Shown one piece after another: positions 43,536 through 51,711 of a DNA stretch of 64,000 bases (the stretch's first letter is position 1; each line of letters opens with the position of its first letter). The DNA is from Salinimicrobium soli (GTDB taxonomy: Bacteria > Bacteroidota > Bacteroidia > Flavobacteriales > Flavobacteriaceae). Location: contig NZ_JBLUWW010000001.1 of assembly GCF_048323655.1 (NCBI RefSeq), positions 186,001 through 250,000 on the forward strand, written 5' to 3'. The notes under the pieces were generated by a model, which ran no database searches, was not told the DNA's origin, and saw nothing but the letters and a program-made list of their open reading frames with translations. The position numbers and the translations under genes were made by a program.

Positions 43536-43937
43536 CTATTTAAGAGGATCTTTTCTAGCCGCCTTTTTCTCGGCATTGATCTTTTTCTCGCGCAGGCGTT
43601 TAAGTTTCGCCGCTTTGGGAGGTTTAGTCTTCTTTCTGGGCTTAGGTTTTATGATGGCCTGCCGCATGAGTTCCAGGAATCGCTGGGTAACCAGTTCCTT
43701 GTTCTTGTGCTGGCTTCGGGATTCGTCGCATTGCAGGATCAACTCTTCACTGTTGGTGAGCCTGTTCTGCAGCTTTTTTAACACCCGCTGTTTTTCTGTT
43801 TCTGAAAATGCTTGGGAAGCCGGTAAATTAAAATGAAGTTCTACTTTACTGGAGACTTTGTTGACGTTTTGACCTCCGGCACCAGAACTCCTTACAGCTT
43901 TGTAATCAAGCTCCTGAATTAGTTTCTTCTCGTCCAA
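43536..43937 (-). CDS. arfB: Alternative ribosome-rescue factor / peptidyl-tRNA hydrolase
   Basis: 133 residues. RSSGAGGQNVNKVSSKVEL contains the GGQ motif that hydrolyses peptidyl-tRNA. The C-terminal third is Lys/Arg-rich (KPRKKTKPPKAAKLKRLREK), the tail that enters the empty mRNA channel of stalled ribosomes. Length fits ArfB, not a release factor. Starts 3 bases after DUF4301 ends, last gene of that operon. Confidence 0.94.
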   Translation of the reverse strand: MDEKKLIQELDYKAVRSSGAGGQNVNKVSSKVELHFNLPASQAFSETEKQRVLKKLQNRLTNSEELILQCDESRSQHKNKELVTQRFLELMRQAIIKPKPRKKTKPPKAAKLKRLREKKINAEKKAARKDPLK

Positions 43938-43940
43938 AAC

Positions 43941-45491
43941 TTACCGTACCTGATGGGTTGGCTTAAGAAGATCGGCCACTGTCTTTACAGGGTTAAAGGT
44001 CTCAACTGGCACCTCCACAAAAATGGTGATCCAGCCGGCCATTCCGCCGTTCCATAATCCGGGAAGTTCGAGAGCTTTCAGCTCCTTTCCGTCTTTGGTC
44101 TTATTGGCAATGAAACTGGTGTCTTCATCCACAAAATCGTGCAGGTCGAATTTATTTCCTCTATAATCTTTAAAAGAGCAAACTACATCAACAGGATTGA
44201 AATGGGTTGCTTCCTGGGCGATCTTACTTTGCTGAAAATTGTCGTGGTCGATCTGGGAACTTTCCACGATCTGCAGGGATATCTCTCCTGATTTGTGAGT
44301 AACCCAAAACGGTCCGCCACCCGGCTCTCCTTCATTCTTTACCATTCCGCAGACCCTGATAGGCCGGTTAAGCTTTCTCTTAAGGATATCTATTTTTTCT
44401 TCTTCGGAAAGTTCTGAGAAGTTGACACTTAATCCGGAATTCAACTCCTTCTTTAAAAACCGGATCATTTCCTCCAGCTCATTTTCAGACGGACTTCCTT
44501 CCAGAGCTTTCAGATATCCAAAAGTCTTTTCCTGAAGTTTTAGAAGCTTTCCTGCAAGCATCCTTTTATTCTCTGCCAGTTCCTTTCGGAATCTTGGCAC
44601 CACCACATTATCAATATTCTTTATGAAAATAAGATCTGCATCCTGCTGATTGAGGTTTTCGATCAGGGCGCCATGGCCTCCCGGGCGAAAGAACAGTTCC
44701 CCTTTCTCATCCCGAAAAGGTTCATTCTCATGAGTAACTGCAATGGTATCGGTACGCGGATCCTGATAGGAGTAGGAAATATCGAATTTCACTCCGGTCT
44801 CCTTTTCAAGTCTCGGAATTATTTGTCTTGCTTCTTCTTCGAATTTCTCCCGATGCTCTTCGGCAACGGTAAAATGGATCCTAACCTTTTGGTGGGAAGT
44901 GGCATAATCTGCCGTCTCTCTCAGGTGCTCTTCAAAAGCAGTTGCGGTTGAGCCGTCGTACTTGTGAAATGGCACCAGCCCTTTTGGCTGATCACCAAGG
45001 TTAAGTCCTTCTTTTTCGAGCATGCTGCGTACAAGGATGAGTTGTTGTTTTTCCTCAGTGAGTTCTTCAAATTTTGGATGGTTTTGGTGCACCTGCTTTA
45101 CAACCTCGTCATAGAAAGGCAGTTCTTTCATTCTGCTGAAGAATGTCTCCAGCTTCTGGTTGTTCTTGCGATTGAGATATTGCTCCAGCGTTTCTTGTTG
45201 CGGCTCAAATTCCTTTACAAAATTGTAAAGAGCCTTGAACATCCTGGTAGCTGCCCCGGAAGCCGGAACAAATTTCAGAATGTTTAACTTGTCGCAACGG
45301 GTATCATAGAGCCTAATGAGATCGGTTCTTTCGGGTTCGTGTATCTGAAGGATTCCGTTTCTGGGAGTCGCTGCTTCCCTGATATTAACCGTGATATTTC
45401 CCCTTTTGAAGATTTGTATCTGTTTTTCAACTTTTTCAGAAGTAATTCCTTTTTTTTCGATCTGAGAAAGATCTTTTTCACTAAAGCCCAA
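43941..45491 (-). CDS. DUF4301 protein, predicted nucleotidyltransferase
   Basis: 516 residues, family of unknown function. Several stretches read like UDP-sugar pyrophosphorylases (UGPase/UAP): PASGAATRM (76-84) resembles the nucleotide loop GGxGTRM, PKGLVPFH (169-176) the PKG motif, RPGGHGALIENL (269-280) the PGGNG loop, and FIKNIDNVV (289-297) the VDN strand. A NEGEPGGGPFW stretch (387-397) follows. I infer a GT-A-type nucleotidyltransferase. The gene overlaps the kinase gene by 11 bases and is 3 bases from arfB, so it is translated with the PnuC / kinase module. Confidence 0.75.
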   Translation of the reverse strand: MGFSEKDLSQIEKKGITSEKVEKQIQIFKRGNITVNIREAATPRNGILQIHEPERTDLIRLYDTRCDKLNILKFVPASGAATRMFKALYNFVKEFEPQQETLEQYLNRKNNQKLETFFSRMKELPFYDEVVKQVHQNHPKFEELTEEKQQLILVRSMLEKEGLNLGDQPKGLVPFHKYDGSTATAFEEHLRETADYATSHQKVRIHFTVAEEHREKFEEEARQIIPRLEKETGVKFDISYSYQDPRTDTIAVTHENEPFRDEKGELFFRPGGHGALIENLNQQDADLIFIKNIDNVVVPRFRKELAENKRMLAGKLLKLQEKTFGYLKALEGSPSENELEEMIRFLKKELNSGLSVNFSELSEEEKIDILKRKLNRPIRVCGMVKNEGEPGGGPFWVTHKSGEISLQIVESSQIDHDNFQQSKIAQEATHFNPVDVVCSFKDYRGNKFDLHDFVDEDTSFIANKTKDGKELKALELPGLWNGGMAGWITIFVEVPVETFNPVKTVADLLKPTHQVR

Positions 45492-46059
45492 CTTGTTTAT
45501 CTTTTAAAAGTTCTTCAATAATTTTTACCGCCATGTCAAATCGTTCCTGAAAATCTCCTTTCAGGATTCTATATGGCTTGTTGTAATCTTCTAGGGGTTG
45601 TTTGAATTTAGAGAACATCAATTCCCGGTCAAAGGGGCGGTCCCGCAAATCGTCTTCAACCCACGGAACGTCAATATACATCAAAAAATAGAGATCGTAA
45701 TGAGCCTTTAACGCATGTTTAAGAACAGCAGGCTCACAATATCCTTCATAATAAGCCTGTGAATACACTACCGTTTCCAGCAGATTGGTATCGCAAAAAA
45801 GAACTTTTTCAGCCTTCTCTGCCAGCTCATTCTCCAGTTCTATCTGTCCCTGGGCAATTGGCAAAATGTCCTCAGGTTGGCAGATCAGTTTTTCCTCATC
45901 CCACTTTTTCTGAAGATAATCCCGGGAGAATTCCGGAACCCATTCTGTATTGAAATGTTCGGCTAACCTTTGGGCAAGAGTTGTTTTCCCGGTAGATTCA
46001 GGTCCGTACAGAACTATTCTCAGGATGTCACGTGGCCGCTGCTCAAGCTTTTTCTCCAT
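45481..46059 (-). CDS. NadR-type nicotinamide riboside kinase-like ATPase
   Basis: 192 residues from Met 46059 (MEKKLEQRPRD). The frame is open further but would overlap pnuC by 160 bases. VLYGPESTGKTTLAQRLA is the P-loop, VPEFSRDYLQ and the later LFCDTNLLETVVYSQAY follow the riboside-kinase half of NadR, and WVEDDLRDRPFDR is the lid. NadR's adenylyltransferase half and repressor domain are absent. Phosphorylating an imported riboside is the natural job; thiamine as substrate is a second option because a thiamine-binding protein heads the operon. Confidence 0.82.
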   Translation of the reverse strand: MEKKLEQRPRDILRIVLYGPESTGKTTLAQRLAEHFNTEWVPEFSRDYLQKKWDEEKLICQPEDILPIAQGQIELENELAEKAEKVLFCDTNLLETVVYSQAYYEGYCEPAVLKHALKAHYDLYFLMYIDVPWVEDDLRDRPFDRELMFSKFKQPLEDYNKPYRILKGDFQERFDMAVKIIEELLKDKQVGL

Positions 46060-46652
46060 GTCTTGTATCCGTAAACGGCAATTATTGTAAATGCAAAATA
46101 TTGCAGGCTTGTAAAGGTAAGGCCTTTGTAGAAATACAACGGAACCGAGATAATGTCCCCGATTATCCAGTAGATCCAATTTTCGAGTTTCTTACGGGCC
46201 ATGAGCCACATTCCTACAAAGAAAATAGCGGTGGTTATGGTGTCTACATACGCGGTCCAGCTATTCCACTTATCGAAGTAGTCATAAATGCCAAAGGTGA
46301 ACAGCCATGTACCAACAAAAATTAAAGCGCTCCAAAAATGCTCTTTTTGAGTGGCCTTTGTGATGGGTATAAAATGAACGGCATCCACTTTTCGCGTCCA
46401 CACATACCACCCGTAGATGCTCATGGTGGAGTAATAGAAATTGATCATCATATCACCCAGCAATTCCCATTGCCACAGAAGGTAGACAAAAATGACCGTA
46501 CTTATGATCCCTGTGGGATAGACAAGAATATTTTCCTGTTTGGAATACCAGACAGAAAAGAACCCGAAAATAACGGCAATTATTTCAAGAACTATATAAA
46601 GAGTAGGATAATCCTGGTATTGTTGGAACAGGAAATCAAAAATCGGCTGCAT
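46020..46652 (-). CDS. pnuC: PnuC-family vitamin transporter
   Basis: 210-residue inner-membrane protein with about seven helices. FYYSTMSIYGWYVW carries the family WxxW region, and IGDIISVPLYFYKGL and LQYFAFTIIAVYGYKTW are typical late segments. The family moves nicotinamide riboside (PnuC), thiamine (PnuT) or riboflavin by facilitated diffusion, with trapping by a kinase. The downstream NadR-type kinase favours nicotinamide riboside; the upstream thiamine-binding protein favours thiamine. Overlaps its neighbours by 17 and 40 bases. Confidence 0.88.
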   Translation of the reverse strand: MQPIFDFLFQQYQDYPTLYIVLEIIAVIFGFFSVWYSKQENILVYPTGIISTVIFVYLLWQWELLGDMMINFYYSTMSIYGWYVWTRKVDAVHFIPITKATQKEHFWSALIFVGTWLFTFGIYDYFDKWNSWTAYVDTITTAIFFVGMWLMARKKLENWIYWIIGDIISVPLYFYKGLTFTSLQYFAFTIIAVYGYKTWRKSLSSGHVTS

Positions 46653-46896
46653 AGTTGCTCCTGTTGCTTTTCACAATCTTAATGGTGACTATTATATGAT
46701 CTACAGCTTCAAAGGCTTCCTTCACCTCTTCTGTCAAAAATTTCATGATCCCGTCGTAATCTCCATAGATCTGGGTGCTCAACGGGTTTTCCATCACCGT
46801 ATAACCTGAAGTTCTCAGCTTTTTTATAAAATTCTTCACAGGGGCTTCAAAATCATCCTGAAGTGGCGTGAGCGCAAGCTCCACAGAAATCTGCAT
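46636..46896 (-). CDS. Thiamine-binding protein family (MTH1187/YkoF type)
   Basis: 86 residues. The family pattern is visible: VELALTPLQDDFEAPV, TVMENPLSTQIYGDYDGIM and VDHIIVTIKIVKSNR. These ferredoxin-fold proteins are thought to bind thiamine or a similar ligand in the cytoplasm. First gene of the five-gene operon, with a -7 element about 30 bases upstream. Confidence 0.85.
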   Translation of the reverse strand: MQISVELALTPLQDDFEAPVKNFIKKLRTSGYTVMENPLSTQIYGDYDGIMKFLTEEVKEAFEAVDHIIVTIKIVKSNRSNYAADF

Positions 46897-46924
46897 CTTT
46901 AAATAATTTAGATTACTACTGATC

Positions 46925-46932
46925 CAAAAGTA
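46925..46932 (-). promoter_or_regulatory. -7 element of the PnuC / DUF4301 operon
   Basis: TACTTTTG on the minus strand, 28 bases before the first gene. No TPP riboswitch lies in the leader. Confidence 0.55.
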
Positions 46933-46962
46933 GCAAGAATAGCGGGTTTTACAGGACTTTTT

Positions 46963-47697
46963 CTAAAAATCCTGAATGGTGGCCTTATTTTTTAAACTGA
47001 AAAATTCCCCTTTTTCAAAAGCGGTGCCTACCACTACCATATCTGCGCCGGCAGCATAAGCCTTTTCCAGTTGACGAAGCGTTCGGATTCCGCCGCCCAC
47101 GATCACCGGAATCTGAACTGCCGTTTTCACAGCACTGATTATTTCCGGATGCACCGGTTGCAGTGCTCCACTTCCGGCTTCCAGGTAGATCAGCTTTTTT
47201 CCCGAAAACTTTCCGGTCAGGGCAGTATCGATGATCAGGTTGGGATCTTGTTGGGAAATTGGGCTGGTACCACTCACCCGTTGTACGGCACTCTCCTTTC
47301 CACCATCTATCAGGATATATCCTGTGGGAATGATCTCAAGATTTGAATTCCGAAGTTTTCCCACAGATTTGATCTGTTGACCTATCAGGTATTCGGGATT
47401 TCTTCCGGAAAGCAGACTTAGAAAAAGGATAGCATCGGCAGCAGCCGTTATGTGGGTATGGTCTCCGGGAAACAAGATGACCGGCAGCGAAGTTTCAGCT
47501 TTAACCGTCTTTACACAAGTTTCGGTACGGCCATTGGCATCGGTACTTCCGCCAATAAGAATATGAGTGGTGTTCTTCGGGAGCTTCCGAAGAAAATCTG
47601 CGGAAAGGTTCGGGTCAAACTTATCAGGGTCGATCAGCACGGCCAGCATTTTTTCCCGGGACGCTACCGCCTGCTTGATTGCCTTTAAAAACCTCAT
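46963..47697 (-). CDS. pcrB: Geranylgeranylglyceryl/heptaprenylglyceryl phosphate synthase
   Basis: 244-residue TIM-barrel prenyltransferase. LAVLIDPDKFD at the start, ILFPGDHTHI for the prenyl pocket, YLEAGSGALQPV and VGGGIRTLRQLEKAY for glycerol-1-phosphate binding are the family signatures. It joins a polyprenyl diphosphate to glycerol-1-phosphate; the role in bacteria is an unusual ether lipid. Overlaps the PPTase gene by 4 bases. Confidence 0.94.
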   Translation of the reverse strand: MRFLKAIKQAVASREKMLAVLIDPDKFDPNLSADFLRKLPKNTTHILIGGSTDANGRTETCVKTVKAETSLPVILFPGDHTHITAAADAILFLSLLSGRNPEYLIGQQIKSVGKLRNSNLEIIPTGYILIDGGKESAVQRVSGTSPISQQDPNLIIDTALTGKFSGKKLIYLEAGSGALQPVHPEIISAVKTAVQIPVIVGGGIRTLRQLEKAYAAGADMVVVGTAFEKGEFFSLKNKATIQDF

Positions 47698-48344
47698 TCT
47701 TTTTCCGGATTTTCATCTATGGAAAAAGCGTAGACACAGGTAAAGCCTTCGAATTCCAGAAACTCAAAATCATACCAGCTGGTCACGCCCTGAAAAAAGA
47801 TCTTTCCGGTGGTCTTTTGATCATCAAAATCAAAATCGGTAATATTAATATGCTGCAAAAAGCTCACTTTTGGCTTCGCATATAATTTGTAGACCGCCTC
47901 CTTGGCGCCCCAGACAATCGTCAATTTCCTTATTAGGGCATCTACATTGGCCAAAGTGCGATACTCTTCAAGAGGTGTGAATTTAGGAGCGATGAGGAGG
48001 ATCTTTTCCCGCTGTTTTTCAATATCGATACCTACTTTACGGTCTCCTACAATAATGGCTGAAAACGTAAAAGAGTGGGTGATCGAAATATACTTCCCGT
48101 CCCTTAAATGCGGCTTCCCCTCTTCATCGTAGTAAAGATCGTGGTCGGTATATCCCTCTTCGGCCAAAAGGTGGCGCACACTCATAAAGCCGCGGCGGTG
48201 AATATCGCTTTTCATGCCATCTACCCGCTCCCGGCAATGAGCCGTAAGATCTATCCCCCGGCTTAGGTACTCATAAGATTCTTCGATCTTCCAAATGAGG
48301 ACTTTAGTTCCGGGATTTATTGTTATTGTTTTGTAAAGGGGCAT
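47694..48344 (-). CDS. 4'-phosphopantetheinyl transferase superfamily protein
   Basis: 216 residues. KVGIDIEKQREKIL carries the metal-binding D-x-E and WGAKEAVYKLY the W-x-x-KEA motif of Sfp-type enzymes. They load phosphopantetheine from CoA on carrier proteins. Length fits the Sfp type rather than AcpS. First gene of a two-gene operon with pcrB, divergent from ahcY. Confidence 0.92.
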   Translation of the reverse strand: MPLYKTITINPGTKVLIWKIEESYEYLSRGIDLTAHCRERVDGMKSDIHRRGFMSVRHLLAEEGYTDHDLYYDEEGKPHLRDGKYISITHSFTFSAIIVGDRKVGIDIEKQREKILLIAPKFTPLEEYRTLANVDALIRKLTIVWGAKEAVYKLYAKPKVSFLQHINITDFDFDDQKTTGKIFFQGVTSWYDFEFLEFEGFTCVYAFSIDENPEKE

Positions 48345-48365
48345 AAAAAACTGTTAGATATTCAG

Positions 48366-48373
48366 TACTTTTG
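48366..48373 (+). promoter_or_regulatory. -7 element of ahcY
   Basis: TACTTTTG, 33 bases before the ahcY start. No SAH riboswitch is visible in the leader. Confidence 0.6.
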
Positions 48374-48406
48374 CACTTCTGAAAATGCTAAATCAAATAT
48401 AATAAT

Positions 48407-49723
48407 ATGTCAACGAAAACAGTACCCTATACTGCGTATAAAGTAAAAGATATTTCCCTGGCCGAATGGGGAAGAAAAGAAATAGAACTTGCCGAAGCCG
48501 AAATGCCGGGCCTTATGTCCCTTAGGGAAGAATATAAGGACGAGCAGCCATTAAAAGGTGCCCGAATTGCAGGTTGTCTTCACATGACCATTCAAACAGC
48601 GGTATTGATCGAGACCCTTGTAGCTCTTGGTGCAGAAGTGACCTGGAGCTCCTGTAACATCTTCTCTACCCAGGATCAGGCTGCGGCTGCGATCGCTGCT
48701 GCCGGCATTCCTGTTTATGCATGGAAGGGAATGACTGCGGAAGAATTTGACTGGTGTATAGAGCAAACTCTTTTCTTTGGAGAAGAGAGAAAACCACTGA
48801 ATATGATCCTTGATGACGGAGGTGATCTAACCAATATGGTTTTTGACAAATACCCTGAACTTGCCGAAGGGATCAAAGGACTTTCAGAAGAGACCACTAC
48901 AGGTGTTCATAGATTGTATGAGCGCATGAAGAACGGAACTCTTGTAATGCCGGCCATCAACGTGAACGATTCGGTTACAAAATCGAAATTCGACAATAAA
49001 TACGGATGTAGAGAGAGTGCTGTAGATGCTATTCGTCGTGCAACCGATGTGATGCTTGCCGGAAAACGAGTAGTGGTTTGTGGATACGGAGACGTTGGTA
49101 AAGGAACCGCAGCTTCATTTAGAGGTGCTGGCTCTATCGTCACTGTTACCGAAATTGATCCTATTTGTGCCCTACAGGCAGCTATGGACGGTTTTGAAGT
49201 GAAGAAACTGGAAACAGTACTTCCTAAAGCTGATATCGTGATCACTACCACCGGAAATAAAGACATCGTAAGAGCCGAACACTTCAAAGCGATGAAAGAC
49301 AAGACCATTGTAGCCAACATTGGGCATTTTGACAATGAGATCCAGGTAGCCTGGTTGAACGAAAACTACGGAAATACGAAAGTAGAGATCAAACCACAGG
49401 TAGATAAGTACACTATCGATGGAAAAGATATCATCCTTCTTGCTGAAGGCCGATTGGTAAACCTGGGGTGTGCAACAGGACATCCAAGTTTTGTAATGAG
49501 TAACTCTTTTACCAACCAAACGCTGGCACAGATCGAGCTTTGGAAAAACAATGGAGAATACGAAAACAAAGTTTATATGCTTCCAAAGCATTTAGATGAA
49601 AAAGTTGCGGCTTTACACCTTGAAAAGATCGGCGTTGAGCTGACGGAACTTTCTGAGGAGCAGGCAAAATATATTGGCGTAGAAGTAACCGGACCATTCA
49701 AACCGGAATACTACAGATACTAA
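48407..49723 (+). CDS. ahcY: Adenosylhomocysteinase
   Basis: 438 residues. It splits S-adenosylhomocysteine into adenosine and homocysteine, clearing the inhibitor of methyltransferases. NAD is held by VVCGYGDVGKGTAASFRG. AGCLHMTIQTAVLIETL carries an active-site region, NVNDSVTKSKFDNKYG holds the catalytic Lys/Asp area, and the C-terminal KPEYYRY closes the dimer neighbour's NAD site. Normal length, single gene with its own promoter and terminator. Confidence 0.98.
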   Translation: MSTKTVPYTAYKVKDISLAEWGRKEIELAEAEMPGLMSLREEYKDEQPLKGARIAGCLHMTIQTAVLIETLVALGAEVTWSSCNIFSTQDQAAAAIAAAGIPVYAWKGMTAEEFDWCIEQTLFFGEERKPLNMILDDGGDLTNMVFDKYPELAEGIKGLSEETTTGVHRLYERMKNGTLVMPAINVNDSVTKSKFDNKYGCRESAVDAIRRATDVMLAGKRVVVCGYGDVGKGTAASFRGAGSIVTVTEIDPICALQAAMDGFEVKKLETVLPKADIVITTTGNKDIVRAEHFKAMKDKTIVANIGHFDNEIQVAWLNENYGNTKVEIKPQVDKYTIDGKDIILLAEGRLVNLGCATGHPSFVMSNSFTNQTLAQIELWKNNGEYENKVYMLPKHLDEKVAALHLEKIGVELTELSEEQAKYIGVEVTGPFKPEYYRY

Positions 49724-49745
49724 GACTTAAAAAAAGTCAAAATAC

Positions 49746-49779
49746 AATCCCCTCTAAAATGTCATTTTTGGAGGGGATT
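49746..49779 (+). terminator. Terminator of ahcY
   Basis: AATCCCCTC pairs with GAGGGGATT, with an inner AAAAT/ATTTT stem, followed by TTTTT. Confidence 0.9.
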
Positions 49780-49782
49780 TTT

Positions 49783-50121
49783 TTATATGTCCGGATTCAT
49801 GAACCAGGTGATGAGCAAAATGACCAGCACCAGAATTAGAGCGGCTAAAAAAAGGAAGATCCATCTTTTCATAGGCTTTCGGGAAGTTGATTGATTTTGA
49901 TGTGTTTGTACCCGCAGGTATCCGGTCTCGTGCAGTATTTCCCGCGCCTTCTCCCTGTCTTTTTCATTGACCTGGAAACGCTTTTCGGGAATTGGTCTTT
50001 CTCCTGCAGGAGGTGGTTTTTCTTCCTGCAGCTGGAAGTCTATTTTACTCTTTTCAAAAAGGCTTTTTAAGACCGAGACCTCACTTTTATCTGTGGTAGT
50101 ATATACAGTTATATATCTCAT
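49783..50121 (-). CDS. DUF2007 putative signal-transducing protein
   Basis: 112 residues from Met 50121 (MRYITVYTTTD). Residues 1-68 form the DUF2007 domain (SEVSVLKSLFEKSKIDFQL, then FQVNEKDREKAREILHE), a PII-like small fold. A single C-terminal membrane anchor (WIFLFLAALILVLVILLITW) follows a basic linker. Function unknown; the domain faces the cytoplasm by the positive-inside rule. Confidence 0.82.
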   Translation of the reverse strand: MRYITVYTTTDKSEVSVLKSLFEKSKIDFQLQEEKPPPAGERPIPEKRFQVNEKDREKAREILHETGYLRVQTHQNQSTSRKPMKRWIFLFLAALILVLVILLITWFMNPDI

Positions 50122-50160
50122 GGCGACCATGGATTAGTAACGACCTACTTAAAGATACAA

Positions 50161-50194
50161 AAAAACCCCTTCTGAATTAACAGAAGGGGTTTTT
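50161..50194 (-). terminator. Terminator of rplU-rpmA
   Basis: On the minus strand AAAAACCCCTTCTG pairs with CAGAAGGGGTTTTT (14 bp) around TTAATT. Confidence 0.93.
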
Positions 50195-50215
50195 AAACTT
50201 TTAAAAGTAAGCTAA

Positions 50216-50476
50216 TTAAGCCTGGAACGGTTCAATAGAAACGTAAGACTTATTGTCTTTCTTTTTAGTGAATTTTACGATACCATCAACTTTGGCATGT
50301 AATGTATGGTCTTTTCCTGCATACACATTCTCTCCTGGATTGTGAGCAGTACCTCTTTGTCTAACGATGATATTTCCGGCTACGGCTGCCTGTCCACCAA
50401 AGATCTTAACACCAAGGCGTTTCGATTCTGATTCTCTACCGTTCTTGGAACTACCAACTCCTTTTTTGTGAGCCAT
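50216..50476 (-). CDS. rpmA: 50S ribosomal protein bL27
   Basis: 86 residues. It begins directly with MAHKKGVGSSKNGRESES, the flexible N-terminus that reaches the peptidyl-transferase centre, so no cleavable extension is present. IIVRQRGTAHNPGENV and GKDHTLHAKVDG complete the family pattern. Second gene of the rplU-rpmA operon. Confidence 0.98.
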   Translation of the reverse strand: MAHKKGVGSSKNGRESESKRLGVKIFGGQAAVAGNIIVRQRGTAHNPGENVYAGKDHTLHAKVDGIVKFTKKKDNKSYVSIEPFQA

Positions 50477-50500
50477 TTTCTTTCGTTTTTACGGTTATAC

Positions 50501-50974
50501 TTAGCTTAAAGCAGCAATTAATTCGGCTTTTTTCATGGAAGAGTAACCTTCAACTCCTTTTTCTTTAGCCATTTCTCTTAGTTCGGCAACTGTGTGTGAA
50601 CTTAAGTCTTTTTCAGAAGAAGTAGTTTCCTCTTTTTTAGCCGAAGTAGATTTTTTAGAACCTGATACAGAAATTCCTTCAATAGAAATCTCGGTTAGTG
50701 CCTGACGGTGACCATTCTTAACACGGTAACCTTTTCTTCTTTTCTTTTTGAAAACAATTACTTTGTCTCCTTTTAGGTGCCTGGTGATCTTAGCTTCAAC
50801 CAAAGCTCCGTCTATAGCTGGGGCGCCTAAAGTGATGTTATCTCCGTCACCTGTCAGAAGAACTTTGTCAAAGGAAACCTTGTCTCCTTCTTCTCCTGCC
50901 AAACGGTGTACAAACACTTTCTGGTCTTTTGCAACTTTAAATTGCTGCCCTGCTATCTCTACAATTGCGTACAT
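50501..50974 (-). CDS. rplU: 50S ribosomal protein bL21 with a C-terminal SAP/HeH-like domain
   Basis: 157 residues against about 103 for most bL21. Residues 1-103 are the normal protein (MYAIVEIAGQQFKV, VIVFKKKRRKGYRVKNGHRQ). A Ser/Lys/Glu-rich linker (104-124) leads to a 33-residue helical module (125-157: TVAELREMAKEKGVEG, SSMKKAELIAAL). It matches the SAP/Rho-N-terminal-type helix-extended-loop-helix that binds nucleic acid. I believe such tails are known in flavobacterial L21, with an unclear role. Confidence 0.95.
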   Translation of the reverse strand: MYAIVEIAGQQFKVAKDQKVFVHRLAGEEGDKVSFDKVLLTGDGDNITLGAPAIDGALVEAKITRHLKGDKVIVFKKKRRKGYRVKNGHRQALTEISIEGISVSGSKKSTSAKKEETTSSEKDLSSHTVAELREMAKEKGVEGYSSMKKAELIAALS

Positions 50975-51027
50975 AGCGAATTAATTAAGGGTTTATTTTT
51001 CACTGCCTGATATTTTTCAAGCGGGTG

Positions 51028-51058
51028 CAAATATAACCCTAAATCCTTAATTTGCAAA
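51028..51058 (-). promoter_or_regulatory. Promoter of rplU-rpmA
   Basis: TTTG (51055-51058), exactly 19 bases, then TATATTTG (51028-51035) on the minus strand: a perfect Bacteroidota promoter, fitting a highly expressed ribosomal operon. Confidence 0.85.
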
Positions 51059-51066
51059 GTATTGTT

Positions 51067-51531
51067 TTAATATGTGTGTTTTCTTCCTTCAGCAGTGTTC
51101 CAGCTGTCTTTAAGCAACTGCATAAAGCTGAGAGCCAGCACAAAGGAAGTGGCAAAGCCCATAAGGGCGACCGTGAAGACCAGCATGCCAATATTTACAA
51201 ACCAGTCTGCTTCCCACATGGTAACAAGTTCCTTGGAAAAAGTGGGGTTCAATTCACTTGCATAGATAGCAAAAAATGCAGTGAAGATAATGGTCGCAAT
51301 GAATCCTGTAGAAAGACCGGCCGTAAAGCCTTTTTGGTACTTGAATTTAGCACCTTTTTGACTTCTATATTTTTTGATGGATAAATACATGCCACCCGCT
51401 GTGATCACAACATTAAAAACACTGTAGACCGGATATTTATGGAGGCCAAAGATTGCAAGGATCAAAAAATAAGCAATTAGTCCAATTGCTATGTAGATTC
51501 CATACATCAATGGTATAGAAGATCGTTTCAT
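51067..51531 (-). CDS. DUF4199 membrane protein
   Basis: 154 residues with four membrane segments, for example GIYIAIGLIAYFLILAIFGL and GLSTGFIATIIFTAFFAIYA. A KYRSQKGAKFKYQKGF basic loop lies between segments two and three, which is characteristic of this Bacteroidota family. Function unknown. Single gene. Confidence 0.82.
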   Translation of the reverse strand: MKRSSIPLMYGIYIAIGLIAYFLILAIFGLHKYPVYSVFNVVITAGGMYLSIKKYRSQKGAKFKYQKGFTAGLSTGFIATIIFTAFFAIYASELNPTFSKELVTMWEADWFVNIGMLVFTVALMGFATSFVLALSFMQLLKDSWNTAEGRKHTY

Positions 51532-51711
51532 GAGGTGTTGTTTTTGGATTACTCGTTTGTATAAATTTCCAAAAAATTAAAGGAACTCTCCCTTAACAGC
51601 TTGTTAATTTAGCCTCATACCCCAAACCTACTCCAATTACATTTAGCTTTTATGTAACAATTATCTTCTTTTTAATACTTATAATAGTATATAATTAAAA
51701 ACCGAGTAAAA

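Noticed and set aside
43443..43781. 112-residue plus-strand frame across arfB
   Set aside because: Antisense to arfB, whose GGQ motif and basic tail are clear; it also starts inside the inverted repeat.
46897..46962. Possible TPP riboswitch before the thiamine-binding protein operon
   Set aside because: Neither CTGAGA nor the other core motifs occur in this 66-base gap.
48345..48406. Possible SAH riboswitch before ahcY
   Set aside because: The leader is too short and lacks the aptamer motifs; only a -7 element is seen.
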